Assembly (NCBI GenBank): GCA_963723965.1
Contig: CAVRSV010000012.1
Span: 248,001 to 312,000 of the forward strand
DNA from: JARRKC01 sp963723965
Lineage (GTDB): Bacteria > Acidobacteriota > UBA6911 > RPQK01 > JAPXNP01
DNA: 64,000 nt
Direction: 5' to 3'
The translations under genes were made by a program, and so were the position numbers. Under the pieces are notes generated by a model. The model was not told the DNA's origin, searched no databases, and saw nothing but the letters and a program-made list of their open reading frames with translations. Below, piece after piece: positions 32,420 to 40,741 of the stretch. Numbering within the stretch: position 1 is the first letter of the stretch; every line of letters starts with the position of its first letter.

Positions 32420-33964
32420 CTACCAGTTCTCGAAGTAGTTGCGGTCGAGGGAGCGGTACTGGATGGCTTCGGAGACGTGGGAGGCGTCGATTTCGGTGGC
32501 GTCCGCGAGGTCGGCGATGGTGCGGGCGACCTTGAGGATGCGGTCGTAGGCGCGGGCGGACAGGCCCAGCTTCTCGATGGCGTTCTCGAGACGACGCTGG
32601 GCCTGTCCGTCGAGCCGGCAGCAGTCCTGGATTTCCCGCGGCCCCATCTGGCCATTGCAGAGGATGCCCCGGGCTCCGAAGCGCTGGACCTGGCGCTCGC
32701 GGGCCCGGGCCACGCGTTCGGCGATGCGCCGCGACGGTTCACCGTTGGGCCGGGCCGTCAGCTCTTTGTATTTCACCTCGGGCACGTCCACGTGCAGGTC
32801 GATGCGATCCAGCAGAGGTCCCGAGATCTTCGAGAGATAGCGCTGGATCTGCACCGGCGTACAGACGCACTCCTTGAGCACGCTGTTGTAGTAGCCGCAG
32901 GGACAGGGGTTCATGGCGGCCACCAGGATGAAGTCGGCGGGAAAGGTCAGAGAGCGGGTGGCGCGAGCGATGGTAATCGCCCGATCCTCCAGGGGCTGCC
33001 TCAGGACCTCCAGGACGTGGCGCTGGAACTCCGGCAGTTCGTCGAGGAAGAGCACTCCGTTGTGGGCCAGGGAGACTTCTCCCGGCTTGGGATTGGAACT
33101 GCCTCCGACCAGGCCCGCCGTACTGATGGTGTGATGGGGAGCTCGAAAGGGCCGGCGGGCCACGAACTGGCGCCGGCCGTTGAGCATGCCGCAGACGCTG
33201 TGAATGGCCGTCGTCTCGAGCGCTTCCGGAAAGGTCATGGGCGGAATGATGGACGGTATCCGCTTGGCCACCATGGTCTTTCCCGCACCGGGAGGCCCGA
33301 TGAGCAGCAGGTTGTGTCCACCCGCCGTGGCCACCTCGAGGGCGCGCTTGACGGCCTGCTGGCCTTTCACTTCGGAGAAGTCGGGCCCCCCATCCTGCTG
33401 GCGGGCGAAGATCTCCTCGAGATCGACCTCGACGGGATCCTCGTATTCCCTTCCCTCGAGCAGATCGACCACTTCGCGCAGCGTCCGCGCCGCATAGACT
33501 TCGACGCCCTTCACCACCGCCGCCTCCCGAACGTTGTCCGCCGGCAGGAGAATGCGCCCCAGACCCGTCGCCTCGGCCCCGAGGGCGATCGGCAGGGCTC
33601 CCCGAATCGGGCGTACCTGTCCGTCGAGGGAGAGCTCTCCCGAGATCAGCCAGCCCCGAAGGTGCTCCGGCTCGAGGTTCTTCATGATCCCCATCACGGC
33701 CAGCGCAATGGGGAGGTCGTAGCAGCTTCCTTCCTTCTTGAAGGCGGCAGGAGCCAGGTTGACCGTCAACTGACCGCTCATGGGAAACGCAAATCCACAG
33801 TTTTTGATCGCCGCCTGCACGCGCTTGCCGCTCTCCTTGATGGCGGTGTCCGGCAAACCCACCACGTGATAGCAGAACCCCGGAGCCGGTGACAGATCGA
33901 CCTCGACGTCGATGATCTGGGCCTGGATTCCCAGAACCGACGCGCTCTTGACCTTCATGAGCAT
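32420..33964 (-). CDS. YifB/ComM-type magnesium-chelatase-like AAA+ ATPase
   Basis: A 514-residue protein with an N-terminal ChlI-like (Lon-protease fold) domain, VEVDLSPAPGFCYHVVGLPD and VNLAPAAFKKEGSCYDLPIA, then the AAA+ module with LLLIGPPGAGKTMVAKRIPS (Walker A), GVLFLDELPEFQRHVLEVLR (Walker B) and the C-terminal MG-chelatase lid RAYDRILKVARTIADL. ComM in Vibrio and Haemophilus is a branch-migration helicase in natural transformation; this homologue may act likewise. GGAGG precedes the ATG by 6 nt. No other competence genes are nearby. Confidence 0.95.
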   Translation of the reverse strand: MLMKVKSASVLGIQAQIIDVEVDLSPAPGFCYHVVGLPDTAIKESGKRVQAAIKNCGFAFPMSGQLTVNLAPAAFKKEGSCYDLPIALAVMGIMKNLEPEHLRGWLISGELSLDGQVRPIRGALPIALGAEATGLGRILLPADNVREAAVVKGVEVYAARTLREVVDLLEGREYEDPVEVDLEEIFARQQDGGPDFSEVKGQQAVKRALEVATAGGHNLLLIGPPGAGKTMVAKRIPSIIPPMTFPEALETTAIHSVCGMLNGRRQFVARRPFRAPHHTISTAGLVGGSSNPKPGEVSLAHNGVLFLDELPEFQRHVLEVLRQPLEDRAITIARATRSLTFPADFILVAAMNPCPCGYYNSVLKECVCTPVQIQRYLSKISGPLLDRIDLHVDVPEVKYKELTARPNGEPSRRIAERVARARERQVQRFGARGILCNGQMGPREIQDCCRLDGQAQRRLENAIEKLGLSARAYDRILKVARTIADLADATEIDASHVSEAIQYRSLDRNYFENW

Positions 33965-34088
33965 GGCAACCCTCCTTGTTCCTTCACCTTCTAAGAACGT
34001 TCGAGTCCGAAAATCTGCGAAACGCGGGCCAGGCGATCGGAGCGGATGTGCAACAATAGAGCGGGTTTGGGGATTCGAGGTTTTCGAG

Positions 34089-34148
34089 GGCGGGAGAACG
34101 GGAAGTGGGAGAACGGGAGAACGGGGAGAGCGGGAGAACGGGAGAACG
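34089..34148. repeat. Degenerate 8-bp array D
   Basis: Repeated CGGGAGAA/CGGGAAGT/GGGAGAA/CGGGGAGA/GCGGGAGA/ACGGGAGA steps of mostly 8 bp, in the gap between yifB and hemE, ending just before the hemE start. GGGAG units here could serve as ribosome sites, but none lies at the right distance. Confidence 0.7.
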
Positions 34149-34154
34149 CCAACA

Positions 34155-35207
34155 GTGACCGAAATTTCCAGTCAACGCGACAGCGAAGCGAGATTCCTCC
34201 GGGCCTGCCGGAGGCTGCCGGTCGATCGCACTCCGGTCTGGTTCATGCGCCAGGCCGGACGCTACATGGAAGAGTACCGACGCCTCCGCGAGAAGCATTC
34301 GATGCTGGAACTGTGCCGCCAGCCGGAACTGGCCGCCGAAGTGACGCTCCAGCCGATCCGTCGCTTCGACCTGGATGCCGCGATCATTTTCGCCGATATC
34401 CTCCTGCCCCTTCCTCCGATGGGTGTCGACTTCGAATTCGCCGCCGGCGAAGGGCCGCAGATTCACAGCCCCGTCCGCACCTACCAGGATGCCTCCCTCC
34501 TCCGGGCGATCGAGGCCGAGGAATCGCTGGGATTCGTTCTGGAGGCGATTCGACGGGTCCGGGCCGAGCTGTCGCCCGAAATCGCGCTGATCGGATTTGC
34601 CGGCGCCCCCTTCACGCTCGCCAGCTACATGATCGAGGGTGGGCATTCCCGCCACTTTCTGCTGACCAAGCGGCTGATGTACGAAGAGCCGAATACCTGG
34701 GACCGGATCATGACTGTTCTGGCCGACTCCACACTCAGCTACCTCCGCGCCCAGATCCGGGCCGGCGCCCAGGCCGTGCAGCTATTCGACAGCTGGGTGG
34801 GAACCCTGGATCCGGACGACTATCGACAGTTCGTGCTCCCCTATTCGGCGCGCGTCCTTCGACCGCTCGAGGAACTGGCAGTACCCGTCATCCATTTTGG
34901 CACCGGCACTTCGGGTTTTCTGGAACTGATCCGCGAAGCCGGAGGGAGCGTGATCGGCGTCGACTGGCGGATTCGACTGGGCGAAGCGTGGAAGAGGATC
35001 GGCTATGACCGGGCCGTCCAGGGAAATCTCGACCCGCTGGCGATGTTCGCACCCCCCGCCGTGTTGGAGCGAAAGGTGGAGTCAGTGCTCGATGAGGCCG
35101 ATGGCAGAGCTGGCCACATCTTCAATCTCGGTCACGGTTTTCTGCCTCAGACTCCCGTCGAGAACGTCGAAGCGGTCGTGGAGCGGGTCCACCGCAGGCG
35201 GTCCTAG
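34155..35207 (+). CDS. hemE: Uroporphyrinogen decarboxylase
   Basis: A 350-residue enzyme that removes the four acetate carboxylates of uroporphyrinogen III in heme synthesis. The substrate loop VDRTPVWFMRQAGRYMEEYR is near the N-terminus, followed by FADILLPLPPMGVDFEF, IGFAGAPFTLASYMIEGG, QLFDSWVGTLDPDDYRQF and the C-terminal FNLGHGFLPQTPVENVEA. Complete by length. The GTG at 34155 is chosen because upstream is an 8-bp array rather than coding sequence. No other heme genes are in the window. Confidence 0.97.
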   Translation: MTEISSQRDSEARFLRACRRLPVDRTPVWFMRQAGRYMEEYRRLREKHSMLELCRQPELAAEVTLQPIRRFDLDAAIIFADILLPLPPMGVDFEFAAGEGPQIHSPVRTYQDASLLRAIEAEESLGFVLEAIRRVRAELSPEIALIGFAGAPFTLASYMIEGGHSRHFLLTKRLMYEEPNTWDRIMTVLADSTLSYLRAQIRAGAQAVQLFDSWVGTLDPDDYRQFVLPYSARVLRPLEELAVPVIHFGTGTSGFLELIREAGGSVIGVDWRIRLGEAWKRIGYDRAVQGNLDPLAMFAPPAVLERKVESVLDEADGRAGHIFNLGHGFLPQTPVENVEAVVERVHRRRS

Positions 35208-35293
35208 ACCGATCTTCGGCGGGCGTTAGCGCCGTCACACCTGCGCAATTAAACCTTTTGCTACGGTAATCCCGTCCAATAGGGAGGTAGAAG

Positions 35294-35818
35294 TTGAAGA
35301 GAATCGCATTCTTACTGTTGCTGTCGGTGATAGTTGCCCCCGCGGTGGCGGCCCAGGACTGCCCGTCACTGCTGAGGGAGATGAAGCTGCCGCGCAAGGT
35401 GGGGACCCAGGGCAAACCACGGGTGATCAAATGGCAGGACGTCGACAAGACCTTGAATGACGTGGAGAAAGCGTTGCAGGGCAAATCGTGCACATTCACC
35501 TTCGCACAGCTGTTTCGGACCAAACACGAGGAGGCCCTGTTTCCGCTCACCAATTCGGTCGTGCGGATCGTGCCGGAGGCGAGCTTTCAGGGTATGATGG
35601 TCTTTACGCGCGCTGGGGACGAGCTGGGAGAATACGGAGGGAGCTTTCGCTACGACCGGAGCGGCGGCGGATTCGCGCTGTCCCGGTATTCGCTCGTCTC
35701 GTTTCAATATCGCGACTCCCAAGGGGAATACCACACCGCGGGGAGCGATCTGTTGATCGATCAGTACGGAGTGCCCTGGGAGAAACTGCAGGGCAAGGTG
35801 GCGATTTCCACCCGGTAG
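35294..35818 (+). CDS. Exported protein of unknown function
   Basis: A 174-residue protein with a signal peptide (MKRIAFLLLLSVIVAPAVAA). The mature part contains LPRKVGTQGKPRVIKWQDVD and FRYDRSGGGFALSRYSLVSF with no recognised domain, and two cysteines. Starts with TTG at 35294, supported by GGGAGG 7 nt upstream. It is followed after 8 nt by another exported protein gene, so the two are likely co-expressed. Confidence 0.65.
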   Translation: MKRIAFLLLLSVIVAPAVAAQDCPSLLREMKLPRKVGTQGKPRVIKWQDVDKTLNDVEKALQGKSCTFTFAQLFRTKHEEALFPLTNSVVRIVPEASFQGMMVFTRAGDELGEYGGSFRYDRSGGGFALSRYSLVSFQYRDSQGEYHTAGSDLLIDQYGVPWEKLQGKVAISTR

Positions 35819-35826
35819 GCACTTTC

Positions 35827-36765
35827 ATGAAGAGACTCGCGTTCTGGAGTACGCTCATCGTTCTTGGCTGGATGTTTCAGGCCCCGCCGCTTGCCGCGGC
35901 GAACCAGGACACCTACCGAGAAGCGTATGATGCCGGCTTCCAGGACGGCTCCGCCGTGGGAGCCCAGCATCGCGACCACCACCGGGCCTTCGATTTTGCC
36001 AACGACCCTGCCTACATCGAGGCTCTTCACGGTTTCGACGCGAAGAATCATGACCGGGAGGTCTACCGAGTGGCCTACCGGCGCGGGTTTGAAGACGGCT
36101 ACGAGGAAGGCTACGGCCTCGGAGCGGGCCCCGTCTCTTCCAATGGCCCGGGTTCCCCCGCCCCGGCAAGTTCCGACGCCAGGGCTCTGGCCGGGCGTTA
36201 CGTTATCCCCGAGGGAACCGAGATCCGTATCCGGCTGCTCGACAGCCTGGCCACTCAGCGCAACGAAGCCGGGGATCCCTTCCGCGCCGAGACAGTCGGC
36301 GATGTCATTATCGACAACGAGGTTGCCGTTCCGTCCGGTTCGAAGATCTACGGGGAGGTCGCCCTCGTCAAAAGAGCCGGCCGGATCCGGGGCCGCTCCG
36401 AAATCACACTGAAGTTCCGCGAGATCGAGCTCTCCGAGGGCCACCGCTTCTCTTTCGACGCCACGGTCGTGTCCATCGAGGAACAGCGCAAAGAAGAAGT
36501 CGAGGATGGCGAGGGCACGATCAAAGCGTCCAGCGGAACCGGGGGAGACGTCAAGAAGGTCGGCGCTGCCACCGGCATCGGCGCTCTGATCGGCATCCTG
36601 ACGGGAGGCGGTGCAAAGGTTGGGGCCGCCATCGGTGCCATCGCCGGAACCGCCGGAGTCTTGGCCATCCGGGGCAGTGATCTGGTCCTCCCCGTTGAGA
36701 CCGAACTCGTCGTCCGTCTGGACCGGGACCTCACGGTCCGGTCCGGTCTGCTCAGGGCTCGCTGA
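35827..36765 (+). CDS. Exported protein with GFxDG repeats and a glycine zipper
   Basis: A 312-residue protein. After a signal peptide (STLIVLGWMFQAPPLAAANQ) come two copies of a Tyr-rich motif, YREAYDAGFQDGSAVGAQHR and YRVAYRRGFEDGYEEGYGLG. The middle is beta-rich (VIPEGTEIRIRLLDSLATQR, AVPSGSKIYGEVALVKRAGR), similar in pattern to TrbI/VirB10-type barrels. Then a glycine zipper (GAATGIGALIGILTGGGAKV, GAAIGAIAGTAGVLAI) suggests membrane association. The function is unknown. The ATG at 35827 is 8 nt after the preceding stop. Confidence 0.7.
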   Translation: MKRLAFWSTLIVLGWMFQAPPLAAANQDTYREAYDAGFQDGSAVGAQHRDHHRAFDFANDPAYIEALHGFDAKNHDREVYRVAYRRGFEDGYEEGYGLGAGPVSSNGPGSPAPASSDARALAGRYVIPEGTEIRIRLLDSLATQRNEAGDPFRAETVGDVIIDNEVAVPSGSKIYGEVALVKRAGRIRGRSEITLKFREIELSEGHRFSFDATVVSIEEQRKEEVEDGEGTIKASSGTGGDVKKVGAATGIGALIGILTGGGAKVGAAIGAIAGTAGVLAIRGSDLVLPVETELVVRLDRDLTVRSGLLRAR

Positions 36766-36915
36766 ATACCACGGCTTCTTCGTCAGTAGCCGCCCCCTCC
36801 GTCAGGAACTCTCGATAACCTCTGGAGTCGGAAACGGCCCGCTGAAGCCGAACCCGTAAAGCTATCTTCCACCTCTCGACCTTGCCTGCCGCCTTTACAG
36901 GTAGGAGGATTCGAA

Positions 36916-37839
36916 ATGGAAGACAGCAGACGGCCCCGCATCCGACCCGCTATCCGCTCCCAGGTGGTGATCCTGATCCTGGCCCTCGGCTGGGTCCCGG
37001 TCGCGGCTCAGGGAACGACCTTTACCTGGTGGGGAGCTGACGGCGAAATCCTCTCATTCCAGAGTCCTTCCGACGTCGAGGCTTTCCTCGAGACCGCTCA
37101 GGTCCTGCAGGTCGAAGGGATCGACAAGGGGATCACCCATCCGAAACGACTCCTGCTGGAGAAGGACGGCATCCGGATGCACGCCATCTTCCGGACTCTG
37201 AACGAGTTCAAAGGAGTCTGGCATGCGCCCAGCGGGACCAAGGTCAACTTCCGCGATTCGTGCTTCTACGAGCTCGCAGCCTACAGGCTGAGTCGTCTGC
37301 TTGGGATCGACCGCGTCCCGCCCGTCGTCGAGAGAACCTTCGTCCGTGGGGATTTTCGGGCAGGGCGCGAATTCGGGAAGCTGAGAGAAGCTCGAAAGGG
37401 CACCCTGCAGGCGTGGGTGGAAGGCGCAATGACAGAAATCGAGCGCCGCAAACAGCAGTTGAGACCGCCCGACCTGTCCGCGTGGCTGGCCGAATGTCAG
37501 CGGATGTTCCTTTTCGATAGCCTGACCTACAACGAGGACCGCAACCTCGGCAACGTTCTCATCGGTCCTGACTGGAAGATCTGGCTGATCGACTCGACCC
37601 GTGCGTTCCGTCCCTTTCACGAGCCGAGACTCCCGGAGGGGATCAAGCACTGCGATCCGGCCATCTGGGAACGATTCCAGTCCCTCGGGCCGGAAACCCT
37701 GCGTCGGGAGTTGAAAGACGTTCTGCCCGAGAGGGTTTTGAATTGTCTGATCGACCGACACCAGGCCCTGCTCGATCACCTCACCCGGCTGATTGCCGAG
37801 CGCGGAGACGGCGTCATCTACGCTTTGGCGCGTCGGTAA
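36916..37839 (+). CDS. Exported atypical kinase-fold protein (FAM20/PI3-4-kinase-like)
   Basis: A 307-residue protein with a signal peptide (VVILILALGWVPVAAQG). Seen: RDSCFYELAAYRLSRLLGID then RVPPVVERTF (residues about 113-142), a helix-and-loop close to the FAM20/HipA-type pattern, then LFDSLTYNEDRNLGNVLIG with D-R-x-x-x-N (D208-N213, as in PI3/4 kinases) and WLIDSTRAFRP (D226) as the metal-binding Asp. The usual ATP-site Lys position may be Arg93 (HAIFRTL). A secreted kinase or pseudokinase is the likely reading; the substrate is unknown. AGGAGG directly precedes the ATG. Confidence 0.65.
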   Translation: MEDSRRPRIRPAIRSQVVILILALGWVPVAAQGTTFTWWGADGEILSFQSPSDVEAFLETAQVLQVEGIDKGITHPKRLLLEKDGIRMHAIFRTLNEFKGVWHAPSGTKVNFRDSCFYELAAYRLSRLLGIDRVPPVVERTFVRGDFRAGREFGKLREARKGTLQAWVEGAMTEIERRKQQLRPPDLSAWLAECQRMFLFDSLTYNEDRNLGNVLIGPDWKIWLIDSTRAFRPFHEPRLPEGIKHCDPAIWERFQSLGPETLRRELKDVLPERVLNCLIDRHQALLDHLTRLIAERGDGVIYALARR

Positions 37840-37924
37840 TGGCACAGCAGAGCCCAGCCCGCCCCCTGCCGCTGCCGCAGCGCGCGGTCCTGAAGACGGG
37901 GCCGCGCGCCGGCCCGCAACCACC

Positions 37925-37945
37925 CCGCCGGGCCGCTCCCGGCGG
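37925..37945 (+). terminator. GC hairpin after the kinase-fold gene
   Basis: CCGCCGG (37925-37931), a 7-nt loop and CCGGCGG (37939-37945) lie 86 nt past the stop of the exported kinase-fold gene. No T-run follows, so termination is only a possibility. Confidence 0.3.
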
Positions 37946-37998
37946 CCCGTGCTTTGCTCGGAAGCGCTTTTGGCCTATGCTGGTCCCAGGAAGCACCC

Positions 37999-38562
37999 AT
38001 GCCGTCAGGACCGGGCGAGGTCACTCGTCTCCTCCACTCCTGGGCCGGTGGCGACCAGGCAGCTCTCGACCAGCTGATCCCGATCGTCTACGCCGAGCTG
38101 CACCGTCTGGCCCACCGCTACATGTCGAAGGAGCGGGCCGGGCACGCCCTGATGACCACCGAACTGATTCACGAAGCCTATCTCAAGCTCGCCGACCTTC
38201 ACTCTCTCGACTTGCAGGACCGCCATCATTTCTATGCCATTTCGGCCCGGCAGATGCGTCGCATCCTGGTGGACCATGCCCGGGCCCGGAACGCCCGCAA
38301 GCGGGGCGGCGATCTGCGAGAGGTCACGTTCGAGGAACAAAGTCTCGAGGCCCTGGAGCAGGACGTCGATCTCGTGGCACTGGACGAAGCACTCGACCAG
38401 CTCGCCGCCTTCGACGAGCGGAAGGCGAAGGTCATCGAGCTGCGCTTTTTCGGCGGGCTCAGTGTGGCGGAGACCGCGGATCTGCTGCAGATCTCCCGCG
38501 ACACCGTCCTGCGCGACTGGCGACTGGCCCGGGCCTGGCTCGTTCGCCGAATGAAGACCTGA
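37999..38562 (+). CDS. ECF sigma factor paired with a Ser/Thr kinase
   Basis: A 187-residue sigma factor of the TIGR02999/ECF-STK type: MTTELIHEAYLKLADLHSLD, DRHHFYAISARQMRRILVDH and ARARNARKRGGDL are hallmark segments of region 2, and FDERKAKVIELRFFGGLSVAETADLLQIS (split as KVIELRFFGGLSVAET and ADLLQISRDTV) is region 4. Family knowledge says such sigma factors are encoded beside a Ser/Thr kinase that controls them by phosphorylation. The kinase gene follows after 85 nt. AGGAAG lies 5 nt before the ATG at 37999. Confidence 0.93.
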   Translation: MPSGPGEVTRLLHSWAGGDQAALDQLIPIVYAELHRLAHRYMSKERAGHALMTTELIHEAYLKLADLHSLDLQDRHHFYAISARQMRRILVDHARARNARKRGGDLREVTFEEQSLEALEQDVDLVALDEALDQLAAFDERKAKVIELRFFGGLSVAETADLLQISRDTVLRDWRLARAWLVRRMKT

Positions 38563-38647
38563 GGACTTGACGGGCATCGGGGACGAATCGGGCCGCGGCC
38601 GGCCGCCGGCCACTCTGGGGCCGGGCGCCGGATCCGGGGAGGATGAC

Positions 38648-40120
38648 ATGAAACGCTGGCGGAGCGTGGAAACACTCTTCGAACAGGCGACGGCCTTGCC
38701 CGAGGCGGAGAGACGGTCGTTCCTCGAGGCGACGTGCGGAACCGATCGGGAACTGCTCGACGAGGTCCTCTCGCTTCTCGATGCCGATCGTTCGGCGACG
38801 ACCCGGCTCGAGACTCCGGCCCTCGAGCTTGAGGCCAGACGTTTGGCCCGTCGCTTGCTCCTTCCGGCAGGCAGCCGACTGGACGACTACCAGATCCAGC
38901 GGCTCATCTGCGCCGGCTCCTCGGCCGCCGTCTATCGCGCCACGGACCGAAGAACCGGCGATCCGGTCGCTCTCAAGGTCTTCCCCGCCGGGACCAAGAG
39001 CGACGGCAATCTGCGCCGGCGATTCCGCAGGGAGGCGAGGGCGCTGGCGGCTCTTACGGACCCCCGGGTTCCCAGACTCCTCGGTTCGGGCGAGACAGAA
39101 GAGCTCCGCTATCTGGTCGAGGAGTACGTCCAGGGGGAGACTCTCCAGGAGTGGATGCTCCGTCACCAGCCCGCGCAGGACGAGATCGTCCAGCTGGGGA
39201 TCCAGATCGCCGAGGTTCTGGCCCAGGCGCATGCAAAGGGGCTCGTCCATCGCGACATCAAACCTTCCAACCTGATGATAACCAGCGCCGGTCAGGTGAA
39301 GGTCCTCGACTTCGGCATCGTCAAATTCCAGGAAGCCGTCGACGGAGAGACCCAACTCGATTCCCGGGCAGGAACGCTCACCCGCGACGGGGCCGTCCTC
39401 GGCACCCTCGACTACATGAGTCCGGAACAGATCATGGGGCGGCCGGTCGATCACCGGACCGATCTCTTCAATCTGGGTCTCCTGCTCTATCAGTTGACCA
39501 CCGGACGGATGCCGTTCCAGTCGAACAGCTTCCCCCGCAAGATCGCCCTGCTCACCGAATGGCAACTTCCGCCCGCCGGGGCGTTGGTCCCGGATCTGGA
39601 TTCCCGCCTGGCTCGGGTCATCGACCGGTGCCTTCGCCGGGATCCGGAAGAGCGCTACCAATCGGCCGAGGAACTCCTGGCAGACCTCCGGCCTCAGGCC
39701 GAAGATCCGGCGAAAGGCGACACCGTGCAGAACGACCACCGCGTGCTCCTCACGATCGATGCCCTGGTGAACCTCGCGCTGGGAGTCGCACTCCTGCTGT
39801 TCCCCTCAGGGGTCGCTCGGGAGCTGGGCCTGCCCGTCCCCGCCACCGGTTTCTATGCCAGCCTTCTGGGCGCGGTACTTTTCGGAATTGGCCTGGCCCT
39901 TTTGCTGGAATGCCGCAGTACCCCGAGCCGCCTGCGGGGACTGGGGCTGGGCGGAGCCATTGCCATCAATCTCGCAGGTGGCGGGACACTCCTGGTCTGG
40001 CTGGCAATTGGGTCGCTAGGCATCCCCCTGCGCGGGTACGTTATCCTGTGGGTCGTCGACCTGGTCGTGTTGATCGTCGGCGCCGCCGAGCTCAAGACGA
40101 TCTACTCGAAACGGAGGTGA
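38648..40120 (+). CDS. Membrane Ser/Thr protein kinase, partner of the upstream ECF sigma factor
   Basis: A 490-residue protein. Residues 1-75 are a helical domain (LFEQATALPEAERRSFLEAT, LLDEVLSLLDAD) found in ECF-linked kinases. The kinase domain spans about 80-350: an altered glycine loop ICAGSSAAVYRAT, K110 in VALKVF, HRD at 201-203, DFG at 221-223 and MSPEQIMG. Four C-terminal membrane helices (VNLALGVALLLFPSG to GYVILWVVDLVVLIVGAAEL) replace the usual propeller. GGGAGG precedes the ATG at 38648. The loss of the first two glycines of the loop may weaken ATP binding, but the catalytic residues remain. Confidence 0.9.
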   Translation: MKRWRSVETLFEQATALPEAERRSFLEATCGTDRELLDEVLSLLDADRSATTRLETPALELEARRLARRLLLPAGSRLDDYQIQRLICAGSSAAVYRATDRRTGDPVALKVFPAGTKSDGNLRRRFRREARALAALTDPRVPRLLGSGETEELRYLVEEYVQGETLQEWMLRHQPAQDEIVQLGIQIAEVLAQAHAKGLVHRDIKPSNLMITSAGQVKVLDFGIVKFQEAVDGETQLDSRAGTLTRDGAVLGTLDYMSPEQIMGRPVDHRTDLFNLGLLLYQLTTGRMPFQSNSFPRKIALLTEWQLPPAGALVPDLDSRLARVIDRCLRRDPEERYQSAEELLADLRPQAEDPAKGDTVQNDHRVLLTIDALVNLALGVALLLFPSGVARELGLPVPATGFYASLLGAVLFGIGLALLLECRSTPSRLRGLGLGGAIAINLAGGGTLLVWLAIGSLGIPLRGYVILWVVDLVVLIVGAAELKTIYSKRR

Positions 40121-40208
40121 CCCAAGGGCGGCTCCGCGGCGCGGGAGAATTCGGCGGCAGCAGGCCGTGCCGGACGGTTGTCCGGCTTCGTCCAGTTCAG
40201 GAGGTTTC

Positions 40209-40682
40209 ATGCGACTGTTTCGGTTCGAGCGGACCCAGATTCTCCGGGTCGGACTCGCGGAGGCTTGGGCCTTCTTTTCCGACCCCCGGAATCTGGCGAA
40301 AATCACGCCCCCCGAACTTCACCTGTCGCCGAGCGGGACCGTTCCGGGGCAAATGCATCCGGGCATGATCGTGACGTACCGGATTCGCCTGGGGCCCGGG
40401 ATCCCAGTCCACTGGATCACCGAGATCACCCACGTGGAGGCCCCGCACTTCTTCGTCGACGAACAGCGGTTCGGGCCGTATCGGTTCTGGCACCACCTGC
40501 ATCGGTTCAGGCCGGCTCCGGACGGAGTCAACGCCGACGATCTGGTCCACTACGGGCTGTACGGAGGACCTCTGGCCGGGCTTCTCAACGCGGCCGTAGT
40601 CCGGCCGCAGCTGGAGCGGATCTTCGAGTTCCGTCGCCGCTCCCTGGAAGGCCGTTTCGGCCAGACTGCCCACCTGGTCTGA
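40209..40682 (+). CDS. SRPBCC-family ligand-binding protein
   Basis: A 157-residue protein: TQILRVGLAEAWAFFSDPRN and LAKITPPELHLSPSG, then VHWITEITHVEAPHFFVDEQ and FGPYRFWHHLHRF. This is the START-like helix-grip fold of CoxG/ligand-binding cyclases, often seen as a stand-alone protein next to a nucleoside-diphosphate-sugar epimerase. No epimerase is adjacent here. The ligand is unknown. GAGG precedes the ATG at 40209. It lies between the kinase and the phoB-like gene on the same strand. Confidence 0.82.
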   Translation: MRLFRFERTQILRVGLAEAWAFFSDPRNLAKITPPELHLSPSGTVPGQMHPGMIVTYRIRLGPGIPVHWITEITHVEAPHFFVDEQRFGPYRFWHHLHRFRPAPDGVNADDLVHYGLYGGPLAGLLNAAVVRPQLERIFEFRRRSLEGRFGQTAHLV

Positions 40683-40741
40683 GCCCGGCCGGCGTCGCCT
40701 CGACTTTCCAGCCGCCGGGGGCCTGGTGGTACAATCCGGCC

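Noticed and set aside
38579..38647. Upstream in-frame start (38567) for the ECF-linked kinase
   Set aside because: The segment is Gly/Pro/Arg-rich and non-homologous, and the GGGAGG ribosome site supports the ATG at 38648.
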